A DNA stretch of 64,000 nucleotides from NCBI GenBank assembly GCA_017631885.1, contig JAGBSH010000025.1, positions 62,001 to 126,000 on the forward strand, written 5' to 3'. Below are positions 1 to 6,904 of the stretch, piece after piece (within the stretch, counting starts at the first letter, position 1; each line of letters starts with the position of its first letter). The notes beneath the pieces are model-generated. The model was not told where the DNA came from and did no database searches. It saw only the letters and a list, made by a program, of their open reading frames with translations. The stretch comes from Fibrobacteraceae bacterium (lineage in GTDB: Bacteria > Fibrobacterota > Fibrobacteria > Fibrobacterales > Fibrobacteraceae). Both the position numbers and the translations under genes were made by a program.

Positions 1-2
1 AT

Positions 3-662
3 CTCTATGGGGTTTCTGCTTATTTTGATACCACCGCTTTGCCTCAGGTGTCTGCTTTTGTATCGGAACGCTGTGCTGCGCCTGCGCTAGTAATGGATGA
101 ACAAACATTGTTTTTTGATGAATTAGAAACTATTTATCAGGAAGGTGAATTGGTTGATGGTGTTTGCGGAAAGGCAATAATGTTGAAAGATGGTGAGGTT
201 GCTCCTTTGGGCATAAATTTGGTGGATTCTATTAGTGAAGGAACAGTTGAATTTTGGTTCCGTCCAGGTTCTGATTTTGGCGAGAAGTCGGCAAGAACTC
301 TCTTGGGAAGTGATGAATCTCGTATACAATTCTTGTATGTTGATGGAAAGTTGATTTTTCAGGAAAATCTTGCCGATGCCCATTTTTATGTTCGAGGTGA
401 AGTACAACTTGAAAATGATTGGAACTTGATTGCTGGGCAGTGGGGTAATGGTTCTATGAGCCTTTGGCTAAATGGCGAAAAAATTGCTGAAAAAGTTCGT
501 TCAGATGGGTATGTTCCTTCGAATCGTAACAAAACATTTAGCAATTTGCTTGTAGTTGGTTACAAGTCTAGTTGTTGTATGGAAGGTCCTGGTGTTTTTG
601 AAGCGCTTACTACCTCGGGAACCTATGACCAACTTAGGATATCTAGTGTTCCCCGCTATTAA
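3..662 (+). CDS. LamG/concanavalin A-like domain protein, C-terminal part
   Basis: The reading frame is open to the left edge, so this is the C-terminal end of a longer protein; the first bases read in frame as LYGVSAYFDTTALPQ. About 215 residues are visible. The pattern of a hydrophobic strand, then EFWFRPGSDF, then a Trp/Gly-rich strand (WNLIAGQWGNGSMSLWLNG) matches LamG-type jelly-roll domains, which usually bind or present carbohydrate on secreted proteins. No catalytic residues are evident. Translation ends at TAA 660-662 and a strong terminator follows. The family assignment is from pattern recognition; the role (surface or secreted carbohydrate binding) is inferred. Confidence 0.6.
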   Translation, partial: LYGVSAYFDTTALPQVSAFVSERCAAPALVMDEQTLFFDELETIYQEGELVDGVCGKAIMLKDGEVAPLGINLVDSISEGTVEFWFRPGSDFGEKSARTLLGSDESRIQFLYVDGKLIFQENLADAHFYVRGEVQLENDWNLIAGQWGNGSMSLWLNGEKIAEKVRSDGYVPSNRNKTFSNLLVVGYKSSCCMEGPGVFEALTTSGTYDQLRISSVPRY

Positions 663-694
663 ACAACGGAAGATATAACGTTTTCCTTTTATTG

Positions 695-723
695 AAAAAA
701 ACACCCACGGAGGGTGTTTTTTT
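695..723 (+). terminator. Rho-independent terminator
   Basis: The inverted repeat ACACCC / GGGTGT (701-706 and 712-717) has a 5-base loop, is extended by A/T pairs, and runs into a T tract at 717-723. It lies 33 bases after the stop codon of the LamG-like gene. Confidence 0.9.
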
Positions 724-786
724 GTAAATAGAAAACCAATAGCTAGGCCGATAATTCCATAAAGGTCTTCTGGCGGTCATGAAAAA

Positions 787-875
787 AATCCTTTGACTAT
801 TATTAGAATGCGGTCTGCCAACTGCGTAACAATAAATACAAAGGATTTAAAATGAATGATAGAAATAAAAATTAG
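787..875 (+). other. Hairpin over a ribosome binding site and an 8-codon ORF
   Basis: AATCCTTTG (787-795) and CAAAGGATT (839-847) are perfect inverted repeats. The right arm is itself a Shine-Dalgarno-like AAAGGA placed just before ATG 852, which opens a 7-residue ORF (MNDRNKN) ending at TAG 873-875. This may be a leader, or the start of a gene whose body has been lost; nothing convincing follows. The rest of 724-1176 is AT-rich and shows no gene I can support. Confidence 0.3.
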
Positions 876-1176
876 GAATGTGTATTTTTTTTTTCTGTAA
901 ATTTTTTATTGTATTTTGGAATATTTAAAATACAATAAAAAACTGCATTCTCCATAAATTATTGTTTTTTACAATTAAAGGAAGTGTCATGAAAAATTCC
1001 TCTAATAAGTATAAACTATGAAAAAAAACGAAATAGTTATACAAATGGTTTCAAACATAAAACACTAAATATGCGAGGAGAAACTATTGAACTATTACAG
1101 GTGTTATGCTTTAAACTAGAAACACCACATTTTAAGTAAATGAATTCAAAAATATAAGTTTCATTTGCGAATAGAA

Positions 1177-1260
1177 TTATCTTGGTGTAATTAAGCGAAC
1201 ATCTTTGTCAGATAAGTTTCTACGGACTCTACCATACAGGGAATCTCCTAATAAATTGTT
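1177..1260 (-). pseudogene. C-terminal remnant of a paralogue of the 6120-6824 gene
   Basis: Read on the minus strand, the fragment gives NNLLGDSLYGRVRRNLSDKD then VRLITPR and stop. Its end aligns with LPDEDIRLTTSK, the C-terminus of the protein at 6120-6824. Immediately upstream in the same frame is a TAG, so only about 27 codons survive. The flanking bases (1156-1176) also resemble those after 6120. It is best read as debris of a duplicated secreted-protein gene. Confidence 0.55.
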
Positions 1261-1343
1261 CTAGTTGTATTAGGTTTTGATTGTATCGGTGGGGTTCCCA
1301 GAGACTTACTACTAGAACATAAAAATTTTCGGTTTATAATTTT

Positions 1344-2408
1344 CTAAAAACTATTGTCTAAGAATTGAAACATGGCTTTGTAGGCGTTGTCACGAGCTGG
1401 TTTACGCGAAAGGAAAAGGTCGTGGAGTCCGTTTTCGATTTCTCTGAGTTGGACATTCGAACCGATTTTTGGGCCAAATTCGCGGATGTGTTCCACGTTT
1501 AAAACGCCATCACAACGAGTATATTCTTCGCTCCAGTCATCGTCGCGGAAACTACAACTGCTATGCATTACTAGTATAGGAACCGAGAGATTTAAACCTT
1601 CTTGAACGCGAACATGCCCCGTATGAATTGCATGTAGCCAACCGAAATCTATTGGAATACTCCCACGAACTTTTAATTTGGAATCGTATTCCCACTCACC
1701 AAAATCTGTTTTTAAAAGACTTTTGTCATAGTTTTCATTATGCCCGCGCGGAATCCCTAAGTTTGGAAATAGAGACCCAACCATTGAAAGTACAGGAATA
1801 GCTAAACGACGAACGGGCCATGGGTAATTCATTTCTAAAAAAGGACTGTTTAATACAATCGCTGCAATATTTGCTTTTTTATTGTCTGCGGCATAAAGGC
1901 ATGCAATGAGACCACCAGTACTATGCCCAAGTAATACGAGTTTTACTGAATCTCCTTTAGCACGCCGAATAAACGCAATAGCAGAATCTATTTCAGCGTA
2001 ATATTCTGAAATGTTGCGGAGTTCACCAATGGTTTCCCCTTCGCGGTATGAACGCCCGTACTTGTGTAAATCAATAGCATAAAATTCATAGCCTAGAGAA
2101 TCTATTTTTTCTGCTAAATCACGTTGAAAAAAATAATCGTTAAAGCCATGAATGTAAAGCACTGCTGCTTTTCGAATATCTGCTGGTTGTTGGTCAGAAA
2201 TTGAGTCAACTTGTTTTGAGCCGTCTGTTTTTACAGATGCAATTGCAATATCATAATGCACAAGAGTTGCCTTGTATTGCGCACTATCGCCTGCAGTAAA
2301 TGTTTTAACAAAGAAAGGCTTGCCCAAGAAAGGGTCTGTTTTTTGAGCTTGTAAATTTGAAACAAATACAAGCGAAACTAAAATAGCAAGTGTCATTATA
2401 ACTTTCAC
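1344..2408 (-). CDS. Secreted alpha/beta hydrolase (serine esterase/lipase-like)
   Basis: A 354-residue protein with a signal peptide (about residues 1-22, ending NLQAQ). The oxyanion-hole motif YIHGF lies at 85-89 and the nucleophile elbow GHSTG at 161-165 (Ser163), within VLLGHSTGGL. A late His329 (NGLHD) completes a plausible triad; the acid is probably an Asp near 289-300 (SFRDDDWSEE). This order matches the serine aminopeptidase S33/monoacylglycerol-lipase branch of the superfamily. The substrate cannot be told from sequence; in a plant-fibre degrader an ester or acyl-sugar substrate is plausible but is inference. The gene stands alone on the minus strand, with broken gene copies on both sides. 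Confidence 0.82.
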   Translation of the reverse strand: MKVIMTLAILVSLVFVSNLQAQKTDPFLGKPFFVKTFTAGDSAQYKATLVHYDIAIASVKTDGSKQVDSISDQQPADIRKAAVLYIHGFNDYFFQRDLAEKIDSLGYEFYAIDLHKYGRSYREGETIGELRNISEYYAEIDSAIAFIRRAKGDSVKLVLLGHSTGGLIACLYAADNKKANIAAIVLNSPFLEMNYPWPVRRLAIPVLSMVGSLFPNLGIPRGHNENYDKSLLKTDFGEWEYDSKLKVRGSIPIDFGWLHAIHTGHVRVQEGLNLSVPILVMHSSCSFRDDDWSEEYTRCDGVLNVEHIREFGPKIGSNVQLREIENGLHDLFLSRKPARDNAYKAMFQFLDNSF

Positions 2409-2516
2409 AAATAAAAAATTAGAAAAAAGCCCTCATAAGAAAGCTTTTTAAGTTTTTTCTTAATAAAAAAATAGACGTTATCTATAAAACAATGCTAAAA
2501 TTCAAAAAAGAACTAA

Positions 2517-2582
2517 TTACTGTTTCAGCAATAACTTTTTGTTTTCTAAAATGCCATCGTTATCAAAGCGAACTGTTGGATT
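2517..2582 (-). pseudogene. C-terminal fragment of the 6905-8593 lipoprotein gene
   Basis: Bases 2505-2582 are almost identical to 6893-6970, differing at one base in the core (CCATCG versus CCGTCG). On the minus strand they encode the last ~21 residues of the neighbouring lipoprotein (ending GILENKKLLLKQ). The match stops abruptly at 2582, exactly where the direct repeat 2583-2660 begins, so this is a truncated second copy of that gene's 3' end. Confidence 0.75.
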
Positions 2583-2660
2583 AGAACTGTGTTGTAACCC
2601 CACTTCAACAACCTAAAGTTTTACTACAATGTACAACGGAAATGACTCTGTTTAATTTTA
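2583..2660. repeat. Left ~78-bp direct repeat flanking the toxin island
   Basis: The sequence starts AGAACTGTGTTGTAACCCC and continues to TTTAATTTTA. It matches 6015-6090 with a handful of substitutions and a small gap. The two copies lie in the same orientation and bracket the Xre/ImmA, EndoU and DUF4417 genes. Confidence 0.85.
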
Positions 2661-2675
2661 CACGATTGAGATTTC

Positions 2676-2789
2676 TTACTTATAAGTCTTTTTCACCCAT
2701 TCTGCAAGTTTCCCCGCTTTAGCAAGTTCTGCAGTATCTTTCATTCTGAAATTGTCGAGATTCCATATCGAGAAGAAGAGCTGGCTCAT
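2676..2789 (-). CDS. Small ORF, probably the 3' remnant of a lost gene
   Basis: A 37-residue frame begins MSQLFFSIWNLDNFRMKD and ends KLAEWVKKTYK. Composition is protein-like, but the upstream ribosome binding site is weak. A second, decayed copy of the stretch encoding LFFSIWNLDNFR lies at 3010-3046, where the Trp codon has become TGA. I do not recognise the family. It may be the tail of a gene that was disrupted when the island formed. The rest of 2790-3200 is non-coding as far as I can see. Confidence 0.3.
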   Translation of the reverse strand: MSQLFFSIWNLDNFRMKDTAELAKAGKLAEWVKKTYK

Positions 2790-3009
2790 AAAAATTTCTC
2801 TTGTTCTGGCATTTTACCACACAAAAAAGGCGTGTGGTTGAATGTCCTTACGATATGAGGCTCTCGACAGCCTACCCAAATAAGGACAAACAACCCACGC
2901 CCCATAAAGGCCGATACGAAAAAGCTGACTGTTAACAAACAGCCTACAATAGCGAATCGTTGTCGGTTTTTATACACCGACAGACGTGAGTGCTCGTCTT
3001 ATTCTCTCG

Positions 3010-3046
3010 TTCTGAAATTGTCGAGATTTCATATCGAGAATAAGAG
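3010..3046 (-). repeat. Decayed second copy of 2744-2780
   Basis: The bases from TTCTGAAATTGTCGAGATT onward repeat 2744-2780 with two substitutions, one of which turns the Trp codon of the small ORF into a stop on the minus strand. The copies are ~266 bp apart in direct orientation. Confidence 0.6.
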
Positions 3047-3202
3047 AAACTCTCTTAAGTGAGAGTCGCAGCGACTGAGCTTGGCTTATGTCGATAGGAC
3101 CGAGCAAAGAAGAGTTCTGCAAACTCTCTATTTTTAAGGATAATATAGTCTTTTTCCACCACAAGCGGATGGTAAAACGTTAAAATACCCCTAAAAGCAA
3201 CA

Positions 3203-3266
3203 TTAACTAAAAAAGTTAATTTCTTTAACCAAATCTATTGACTTATAAACCAAAATAATGTATATT
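3203..3266 (+). promoter_or_regulatory. Promoter and likely operator of the Xre/ImmA pair
   Basis: TTGACT (3238-3243) and TATATT (3261-3266) are separated by 17 bases, a good sigma-70-type promoter. Just upstream, TTAACT (3203-3208) and AGTTAA (3214-3219) form a palindrome. This is a plausible binding site for the Xre protein encoded downstream, as Xre regulators of such pairs commonly repress their own operon; the binding is inference. Confidence 0.6.
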
Positions 3267-3295
3267 ATTCGCAAACCCACTCAAGGAGACACAAA

Positions 3296-3655
3296 ATGGT
3301 CACATCTTTCGGAAAATTTTTAAGGAACTTAAGAATGGATATAGGAGAACTCTTGCTTAACATGGCCGACAAGTTAGGCGTATCTCCTGCATTTCTTTCT
3401 GGAGTTGAGAACGGAAAACGAAAAATTCCTGAAGGTTGGCTTTCTAAAATTGCCGCACTTTATGGACTTTCTGAAGAACAAAACGAAAAGATGAAAGCCG
3501 CCTATTATGATTCTAATAACGAAATCGAAATAGGATTGCACGACCTGCAAAGAAACCAAAGAGATCTTGCTATTGCTTTTGCTAGAAAATTGGATTCTAT
3601 ACCAGATAGCGATATAAGCAGAATCCTAAATATTTTAAATAAGGAGAAGAAATAA
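3296..3655 (+). CDS. Xre-family HTH regulator (ImmR/antitoxin-like)
   Basis: A 119-residue protein. A helix-turn-helix fills residues ~5-60, with MADKLGVSPAFLSGVENGKR as the typical Xre recognition segment. A mostly helical C-terminal half (LHDLQRNQRDLAIAFARKLD) follows. The ribosome binding site CAAGGAGA precedes ATG 3296. Its TAA overlaps the ATG of the next gene by one base (TAATG), so the two are translationally coupled. In known Xre/ImmA pairs the regulator represses genes of a mobile element and the metallopeptidase cleaves it. Here it probably controls its own operon and perhaps the toxin island. Confidence 0.82.
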   Translation: MVTSFGKFLRNLRMDIGELLLNMADKLGVSPAFLSGVENGKRKIPEGWLSKIAALYGLSEEQNEKMKAAYYDSNNEIEIGLHDLQRNQRDLAIAFARKLDSIPDSDISRILNILNKEKK

Positions 3656-4185
3656 TGGCTAATTTTAAGGCGAAGCCAATATCTAGACGGGAAATTCGTG
3701 AATTAGCCAAGGCCATAAGAAAAAAATGCGGCTTAGAGGAATTTCATAGAATCCCTGTATGTTTCTTTTTTGAATGGATTATGGAAAAGCTGTTCCCTGA
3801 TTTTGAATGGGAGATTGTTGCCGACTACACAATGTCGGAAGAGGGCGTGACATTTTCAGGAGCCAATAAGATTATCATCCGTCAGGATGTCTATGTTGCG
3901 GCTTGCCATGGTGAAGGACGAGCTCGTTTTACTATCATGCATGAAATCGGGCATTTTCTTCTGCATGGACCCAACCGAGTTGTACTTTGTCGTTTAGTTT
4001 CTGGGGAAACACTTAAATCATTTGAAAATCCAGAATGGCAAGCAGATACTTTTGCCGCAGAATTTCTCATGGATTATGACCTAATTCAAGGGATGAACTA
4101 CATTCAAGTTTCAGAAAAATGTGGCGTAACTTATAGAGCTGCAAAAACGAGAATCGGTAAAATGCAAGGGAGGTGGATTGTGTAA
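3655..4185 (+). CDS. ImmA/IrrE-family metallopeptidase
   Basis: A 176-residue protein with the zinc-binding HExxH motif at residues 96-100 (TIMHEIGHFLLHG). The downstream acidic residues in EWQADTFAAEFLM supply the probable third zinc ligand, as in the ImmA/IrrE (DUF955/M78) family. These soluble enzymes cut Xre-type repressors and so switch on mobile-element or stress genes. The start overlaps the stop of the Xre gene by one base, so the two are very likely made together. Length and motif order are normal for the family. The target, most likely the Xre partner, is inferred. Confidence 0.87.
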   Translation: MANFKAKPISRREIRELAKAIRKKCGLEEFHRIPVCFFFEWIMEKLFPDFEWEIVADYTMSEEGVTFSGANKIIIRQDVYVAACHGEGRARFTIMHEIGHFLLHGPNRVVLCRLVSGETLKSFENPEWQADTFAAEFLMDYDLIQGMNYIQVSEKCGVTYRAAKTRIGKMQGRWIV

Positions 4186-4216
4186 AACATTAATCTGTGC
4201 TTAATTTAAAATAAAC

Positions 4217-4344
4217 GGCTGTACAGCGAACATCAGCCATCCAAGTAAACAGCATCAGCAAGTTCTTGTTAACAACTAACGGCTTTGTCTTGATGCAAAA
4301 CATTTTGTGCTGCAATAACAGCAAAGGAAATATTATGTCAAGAC
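4217..4344 (+). ncRNA. Structured element A, upstream of the EndoU toxin gene
   Basis: Hairpin 1 is GGCTG (4217-4221) / CAGCC (4234-4238), with CAGCGAACA in its loop. Hairpin 2 is GCATCA (4252-4257) / TGATGC (4291-4296), enclosing GCAAG and GTTAACAACTAAC. A further arm GTCTTGA (4287-4293) / TCAAGAC (4338-4344) could form instead of hipairin 2's right arm. Element B (5205-5305) repeats the two-hairpin layout and the boxes CAGCGAACA, GCAA and GTTAACAACTAAC, with different stem sequences. The same strand is assumed. Function is unknown; it could be a leader RNA, a regulatory RNA or a recombination site. Confidence 0.5.
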
Positions 4345-4395
4345 AATTCTTGCATACATTAATCCGTGTTGTATTTTCTGCAAAGGAGGTGCAAT

Positions 4396-4863
4396 ATGGG
4401 AACCAGTAAACCAGGGCGCTATATGAATACAAAAGGTAGCGCCAGAACCATGAGCCAGTTTTCGCTAGTTCATTCATCGGAGGGTAGATTCACTAGACCA
4501 CAGAGACCGACGGATCCCTTGAAACTGATGAGCGGTGGTCACGGGCAGAAAGGGATGCATCTTCTAGATAAATACGGTATTGCGTATAATATTGAGAAAA
4601 TCTATCCCAACGGAGTTCGTGTAGGAAACGTTCCTGACCACAAAGATCGACAGAAAAGACATGGGTTAAACCAATCGTGGTTTCCTGTATCATGGAGTGA
4701 AAAGACAATAAAACGTGCAGCAGAACATGTCGCTCAATTACATAGGAACCGCAATGTTCCTGACGGTCAAATTATGTATGGAACTTTTAAAGGTGTCCGT
4801 GTAGGCGTAATCAAAACACATGGGCAAATAGCAACAGCATTTCCCGATAGCAATCAACCATAG
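4396..4863 (+). CDS. EndoU-like nuclease toxin, stand-alone
   Basis: A 155-residue protein. ATG 4396 was chosen because AAAGGAGGTG sits just upstream. From residue 46 it matches the bacterial EndoU toxin fold: SGGHG (first catalytic-type His at 49), KRHG, then SWFPVSWSEKTI (94-105), the usual serine/aromatic-FP segment, then VRVGVIKTHGQIATAFP with a Lys and Thr in the last strands. EndoU domains are RNases, usually found at the C-terminus of large polymorphic toxins. Here only ~45 unrelated residues precede the domain, so there is no delivery module. The next gene probably encodes its immunity protein. The family call is good; the exact catalytic residues are inferred. Confidence 0.72.
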   Translation: MGTSKPGRYMNTKGSARTMSQFSLVHSSEGRFTRPQRPTDPLKLMSGGHGQKGMHLLDKYGIAYNIEKIYPNGVRVGNVPDHKDRQKRHGLNQSWFPVSWSEKTIKRAAEHVAQLHRNRNVPDGQIMYGTFKGVRVGVIKTHGQIATAFPDSNQP

Positions 4864-4872
4864 GAGTATTAT

Positions 4873-5193
4873 ATGCTTGACAAGGAAAAATTCAAAAAAT
4901 TGATTCAAGAAAGAATTGACAATGATGGTTTCATTCTTGCAGGTGATACAACTGCTTGGGAAAACTTGGCAAACTTCCTTTCTGAGGATATCGTATCTTC
5001 AATCGAGTTTTTGGAAAATCAGGCGACAGTAGACGAAATATGTTGGGTTAGCGAAGTTTTTGACGATATCGCAGCCAAAACTCAGTCAAAGGACTTTATC
5101 GAAGCTCTTCACAGAATTCACGACAAACTGCCTGAAGAGGAGGGTAAATTAATTGAACCCAGTATAAAATTTGCTGAATTAGCAATTCGGTAA
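4873..5193 (+). CDS. Probable immunity protein for the EndoU-like toxin
   Basis: A 106-residue acidic, helical protein (MLDKEKFKKLIQERIDNDG at the start, EALHRIHDKLPEEEGKLIEP near the end). It starts 10 bases after the toxin stop with a TAGGAG ribosome binding site, the usual place for an immunity gene. I do not recognise the family. Small size, acidity and position are typical of proteins that bind and neutralise a nuclease toxin in the cytoplasm. The function is therefore inferred from context only. Confidence 0.55.
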   Translation: MLDKEKFKKLIQERIDNDGFILAGDTTAWENLANFLSEDIVSSIEFLENQATVDEICWVSEVFDDIAAKTQSKDFIEALHRIHDKLPEEEGKLIEPSIKFAELAIR

Positions 5194-5204
5194 AAAAGAA
5201 AGGG

Positions 5205-5305
5205 CTTGAACAAGTTGCAGCGAACAATCTTGTTCAAGTCCATTCCCAGATATGCTAAAGCAAATCCTAGTTAACAACTAACATAGGTGTTAATTTAGCA
5301 TATCT
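5205..5305 (+). ncRNA. Structured element B, upstream of the DUF4417-like gene
   Basis: Hairpin 1 is a perfect 10-bp stem, CTTGAACAAG (5205-5214) / CTTGTTCAAG (5229-5238), with CAGCGAACA in the loop. Hairpin 2 is a perfect 12-bp stem, AGATATGCTAAA (5248-5259) / TTTAGCATATCT (5294-5305). It encloses GCAAAT and a small inner stem CCTA / TAGG around GTTAACAACTAAC. Loop and internal boxes are shared with element A while the stems differ entirely, which is the signature of conserved structure. It lies between the immunity gene and the next gene, in a stretch with no ORF. Confidence 0.55.
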
Positions 5306-5346
5306 ATTCCACAAAAACAACTAAAATCTTTAAAAGAGGATTAAAT

Positions 5347-6003
5347 ATGCGTATAAACGCCTTTGATGATGGATTGCGTTCAGAATTACTGGAACACTCC
5401 TTTTATGACGGAATATTTGAAATTCCACGATTAGAACCATTAGAACAAATTATTGAGCCTGCGGGACTTGTTCCCTTTTTCAAACGGCAGAAGGCTAAGG
5501 ACCGATTCGTTCACTTCTATGAGCACGAAACTCATTATCAAGATTTCACCAATCATCCTGAAAAATACGTCAAAGATCTTTTAGAACATCCGGGAATTAT
5601 ATCTCCGGACAATTCCATTTTGGTAGAAGCACCGCTTTGTGCACAAATTGCTAATTTGTTTATATCTCGACGCAATGCAAGTTTCTTGCAGCATAGCGGC
5701 ATCTATCAAATTCCGAACGTGCGATGGGGCGATGAAAGGACTTTTACAACTGTAGAATTACCGGAAGCTGTAGCATTTATCGGTATTCCACATAACTCAA
5801 TCGTTTCCATAGGGACTTATGGATGTTGTCAAACTCAAGACGAAAAACGACAGATGCATTTGGGCGTTATAGAAATGTTAAAGGTTTTGCAACCACAAAT
5901 TGTGGTTGTTTACGGCTCTATGCCAAAGGATGTGTTTTGCGATTTGCCCTATGAACCGCGATTTTTGCGGTTTGACAATTGGGATAAAGAACATCACGTA
6001 TAG
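5347..6003 (+). CDS. DUF4417-like protein
   Basis: A 218-residue protein, started at ATG 5347 behind AAAGAGGA. The order of segments fits DUF4417 as I know it: a Phe/Tyr-rich N-terminus (FYDGIFEIPRLEPLE), LEHPGIISPDNSIL, a Gln/Arg-rich segment with two Asn (IANLFISRRNASFLQHSG), IYQIPNVRWGDERTF, VSIGTYGC and LQPQIVVVYGSMP. The biochemical role of this family is not known to me. It is often carried on mobile or phage-like DNA, which fits the repeat-flanked island here. It is preceded by structured element B. The family call is moderate. Confidence 0.6.
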   Translation: MRINAFDDGLRSELLEHSFYDGIFEIPRLEPLEQIIEPAGLVPFFKRQKAKDRFVHFYEHETHYQDFTNHPEKYVKDLLEHPGIISPDNSILVEAPLCAQIANLFISRRNASFLQHSGIYQIPNVRWGDERTFTTVELPEAVAFIGIPHNSIVSIGTYGCCQTQDEKRQMHLGVIEMLKVLQPQIVVVYGSMPKDVFCDLPYEPRFLRFDNWDKEHHV

Positions 6004-6014
6004 AACCCTTAAGC

Positions 6015-6090
6015 AGAACTGTGTTGTAACCCCACTTCAATAATCTAGAGTTTTACTATAATGTACAACGGAAATGACTATTTAATTTTA
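6015..6090. repeat. Right ~76-bp direct repeat flanking the toxin island
   Basis: It matches 2583-2660 in the same orientation and begins 11 bases after the stop of the DUF4417-like gene. Together the two copies delimit a ~3.43 kb segment. Confidence 0.85.
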
Positions 6091-6119
6091 TATTCCATAA
6101 GTTTTAATTGCGAATGGAA

Positions 6120-6824
6120 TTATTTTGAAGTAGTTAAGCGAATATCTTCATCGGGTAATTTTAGCAGATAAAGTTCATTGTGCTTAGCCTCGTATAAAGA
6201 AATTGAATTTATACTAGATGAATCTCCTTTCAAGATAATTTTTTCTTCTCGTTCGAAGGCATTCACTATAAGTAAATTGTTAGCAGATTTTGCCTCGATT
6301 TCCATTTTACCAAGAGACAAACCAAGATTATATATTATGTGTAATGAATTCAAATGTAACTTGTTATTGTTTGGGTAAATTCTTTTCGGTTTGTAATCTT
6401 CTATTTTTACAGATTCCCCTTTCTTGCGAGTGAATGGCGAGAATATTTTTTCTATGGAAGTAATTCCTTTATCGTCTATCACTATGGCAAACCCTTCGTA
6501 ATTTGTTGGGGCAAGGAGATGAATATAAAGTCCTTCGCACTTTTTTTCTGTTTTTGATCCGATTTCAAAACCGTGAATCATAAATTGCCTGAAAAATTGA
6601 ATAGTGCTGTCATTTACCCCAAATAGATTCCCATTTTTTGTTAGTTGAATAGATTCCAGCTTTCCTTGACTGGATATCCGGATTTCTAGGTGCAGCGTGT
6701 CTATTTTTTCAAAAACGAATATGGCCGATGCATATTCCAAAGGAACTCCCTTGTCTCTGGAAGCAAGGGAGTTCGCCCAAAAGCAACAAAGTAGAAAGAC
6801 TATGGTAAATAATCTTCTAGCCAT
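6120..6824 (-). CDS. Secreted protein of unknown function
   Basis: A 234-residue protein with a clear signal peptide (MARRLFTIVFLLCCFWANSL, cleavage probably near residues 20-22). The rest alternates polar and hydrophobic strands (LHLEIRISSQGKLESIQL, GFAIVIDDKGITSI), suggesting an all-beta periplasmic or surface protein. I do not recognise a family. The C-terminus (LYLLKLPDEDIRLTTSK) is echoed by the broken fragment at 1177-1260, so a paralogue once lay about 5 kb to the left. It sits downstream of the lipoprotein gene 6905-8593 on the same strand, with an 80-base gap, so co-transcription is possible. Confidence 0.6.
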   Translation of the reverse strand: MARRLFTIVFLLCCFWANSLASRDKGVPLEYASAIFVFEKIDTLHLEIRISSQGKLESIQLTKNGNLFGVNDSTIQFFRQFMIHGFEIGSKTEKKCEGLYIHLLAPTNYEGFAIVIDDKGITSIEKIFSPFTRKKGESVKIEDYKPKRIYPNNNKLHLNSLHIIYNLGLSLGKMEIEAKSANNLLIVNAFEREEKIILKGDSSSINSISLYEAKHNELYLLKLPDEDIRLTTSK

Positions 6825-6904
6825 GTAACCTCATCTGTTTTCGGTTTATAATTTTCCCAAAAAGATATTGCCTGTAAAATAAAGATAAGCACTAAAAGAA
6901 CTAA

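Noticed and set aside
797-832. tRNA-like D-arm sequence (reverse strand reads GCAGTTGGCAGACCGC)
   Set aside because: No acceptor stem, anticodon arm or T arm could be found around it, so it is at most a decayed tRNA scrap.
2786-3164. Two ~63-codon minus-strand frames
   Set aside because: They have no ribosome binding site, odd composition and overlap decayed repeats; the alternate frame at 2676-2789 is more protein-like.
4217-5305. Integron attC sites flanking cassettes
   Set aside because: Elements A and B contain palindromes between cargo genes, but no GTTRRRY/RYYYAAC pair with the right polarity was found, and no integron integrase is in the window.
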